From: Cristatella mucedo | Lineage: Eukaryota; Bryozoa; Phylactolaemata; Cristatellidae | DNA: 52,500 nt | Assembly (NCBI GenBank): GCA_009760855.2 | Contig: WPIO01000284.1 | Location: 7,501 to 60,000, forward strand | Direction of reading: 5' to 3' | The notes under the pieces: generated by a model | Databases searched by the model: none | The model's input: the letters and a program-made list of their open reading frames with translations, nothing else | Told to the model about the DNA's origin: nothing | Made by a program: the position numbers and the translations under genes | Shown: positions 51,590 to 52,500 of the stretch, piece after piece | Layout of the letters: each line of letters opens with the position of its first letter | Position numbering within the stretch: the first letter of the stretch is position 1

Positions 51590-52315
51590 GCCACTGTCTC
51601 CTTTGCAGGAGAAGCTGCGATGGCTACCAGCTGAGCAACAGATGCGGAGCAGAATTCTTACTTTCATACCCCGACCTACAAGGCCAAGGCCATTACATGG
51701 CTCCTTCACACCTAGCTGACCTGCTGCACAAGTTTCAGCCTCCACGTGCCATCGGGTCCTCTTTGCACAAGTCTTAGCCTCGGGTCTTCGACCAAGAGGC
51801 AAGGCGCTCGTTCTTAACGACCCAGGTCACGTGGGTTCGAGTCCTGCAGTGGGCGAGAACCTTTATTGTCCACTGCATGCATGGGGTGGCATAGATGGTC
51901 GTGCAGACCCTTCTGCTGCTACATAAATAAGGTTATTAAAACAGCTCACCTTTTCACGGACAACAAATTAGCTGCTCCATTCCTCCACTTACAGGCTGGT
52001 GCTGACAAAAGGGGTGTTAGCTCTGCAGATCCGAAGCCTGCTGAACTCGCTTCCACGATTGGTACGCAATGACATCGCCTCTCCAGCTGCCAACTGAGGC
52101 ACATTGTTTCCAGCAGTCCGGAACTGCTACTTCCATGCAGATCACTTCCTCGGCTACCCTCCCTCGAACAGCTATGCTTCCCACTTTCTCTTTGTTGCGT
52201 AAGATGAAGTCTGTTGGCTACCAAATGTGCACCGAAAGCCGACTATGCCTTGGGTAGGCTATGGAAAACTCTCCAGCAGAACACCCACTCAGTCCTCGTA
52301 GCATTTTGTGCAAAA
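51590..52315 (+). mobile_element. LINE-B, degenerate copy with nested SINE-2
   Basis: Matches LINE-B from gctgcgatggctaccagctgagcaacag (compare 24150) to ggaaaactctccagcagaacacccac, in the same order. At 51785-51952 a SINE-2 copy interrupts it between the codons for LRxxxxx and DNKLAAPFL; the LINE-B text resumes at acggacaacaaattagctg. Confidence 0.85.
51785..51952 (+). mobile_element. SINE-2 copy nested in LINE-B
   Basis: B box cacgtgggttcgagtcctgc, body cagtgggcgagaacctttattg, tail tgctacataaataaggttattaaaacagct. Confidence 0.8.
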
Positions 52316-52500
52316 AGCAGACATGCACACATCACACTGCGTCGCTCTGCTCCCCGTCTGCACTCGCACTCTCAACTATATTCTTAATTGGGCCAGGCTT
52401 TAAACTATTTGTCGTCCGATGCATGCACCTGCAAGTGCACACCCATTTATTGACAAGTAGCACAGACACTAGTCCTGCTGAGCTGAGTGTTTGTGCTACT

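Overview
The window is nuclear DNA of an animal, most likely an invertebrate. It contains genes split by short GT-AG introns, dense dinucleotide microsatellites, tRNA-derived SINEs and CR1/L2-type LINE fragments. There are no bacterial operons, rRNA genes or CRISPR arrays. I cannot name the species. The GC-rich genes alternate with AT-rich repeat blocks.

Two gene loci can be modelled from the sequence with matching splice phases. (1) A plus-strand M4 (thermolysin-like) zinc metallopeptidase gene, nine exons between 4464 and 11679, with signal peptide, FTP/PepSY propeptide, HEYAH zinc motif, GGMNEAFSD glutamate motif and DVHYTSG histidine motif. A second copy at 25194-27142 is a partial duplication: the first four exons are intact, and homology stops 20 bases into exon 5, so it lacks the whole catalytic domain. 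Copy 1 carries an in-frame TAG just after an expanded alanine (GCN) tract, unless a small intron removes it. (2) A minus-strand SLC25A42-type mitochondrial carrier, six exons between 39632 and 36082, with all three carrier signatures; only a short N-terminal exon is missing.

The rest is mostly mobile DNA. LINE-A (CR1/L2-like, APE endonuclease plus RT) has one long copy at 20.6-23.5 kb, broken by a 1-nt frameshift, and many 5'-truncated or degenerate copies (1.75-3.4, 13.8-14.1, 33.9-34.4, 40.3-41.4, 43.0-43.4, 43.4-45.0, 46.9-48.6 kb). Its 3' end is a short stem-forming tail with an (ATT)n end. The same tail is found alone at several places and at the 3' ends of tRNA-headed SINEs (SINE-1), so SINE-1 probably moves using LINE-A machinery. 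LINE-B, a second CR1/L2-like family, has at least seven fragments. A second tRNA-derived SINE (SINE-2) has five copies, two of them inserted inside LINE copies. This gives several readable nested insertions.

Other structure includes a ~103-bp minisatellite in an M4 intron, a ~170-bp AT palindrome present in only one of two homologous segments, an array of diverged ~170-bp repeats in both orientations at 29.1-30.6 kb, a 14-bp array of seven CACGTG boxes beside the carrier's stop codon, and several near-perfect hairpins. I see no gene system clearly unknown to science. The most unusual items are the animal M4 peptidase with its truncated duplicate, the LINE/SINE tail sharing, and the inverted 29-30 kb repeat field.
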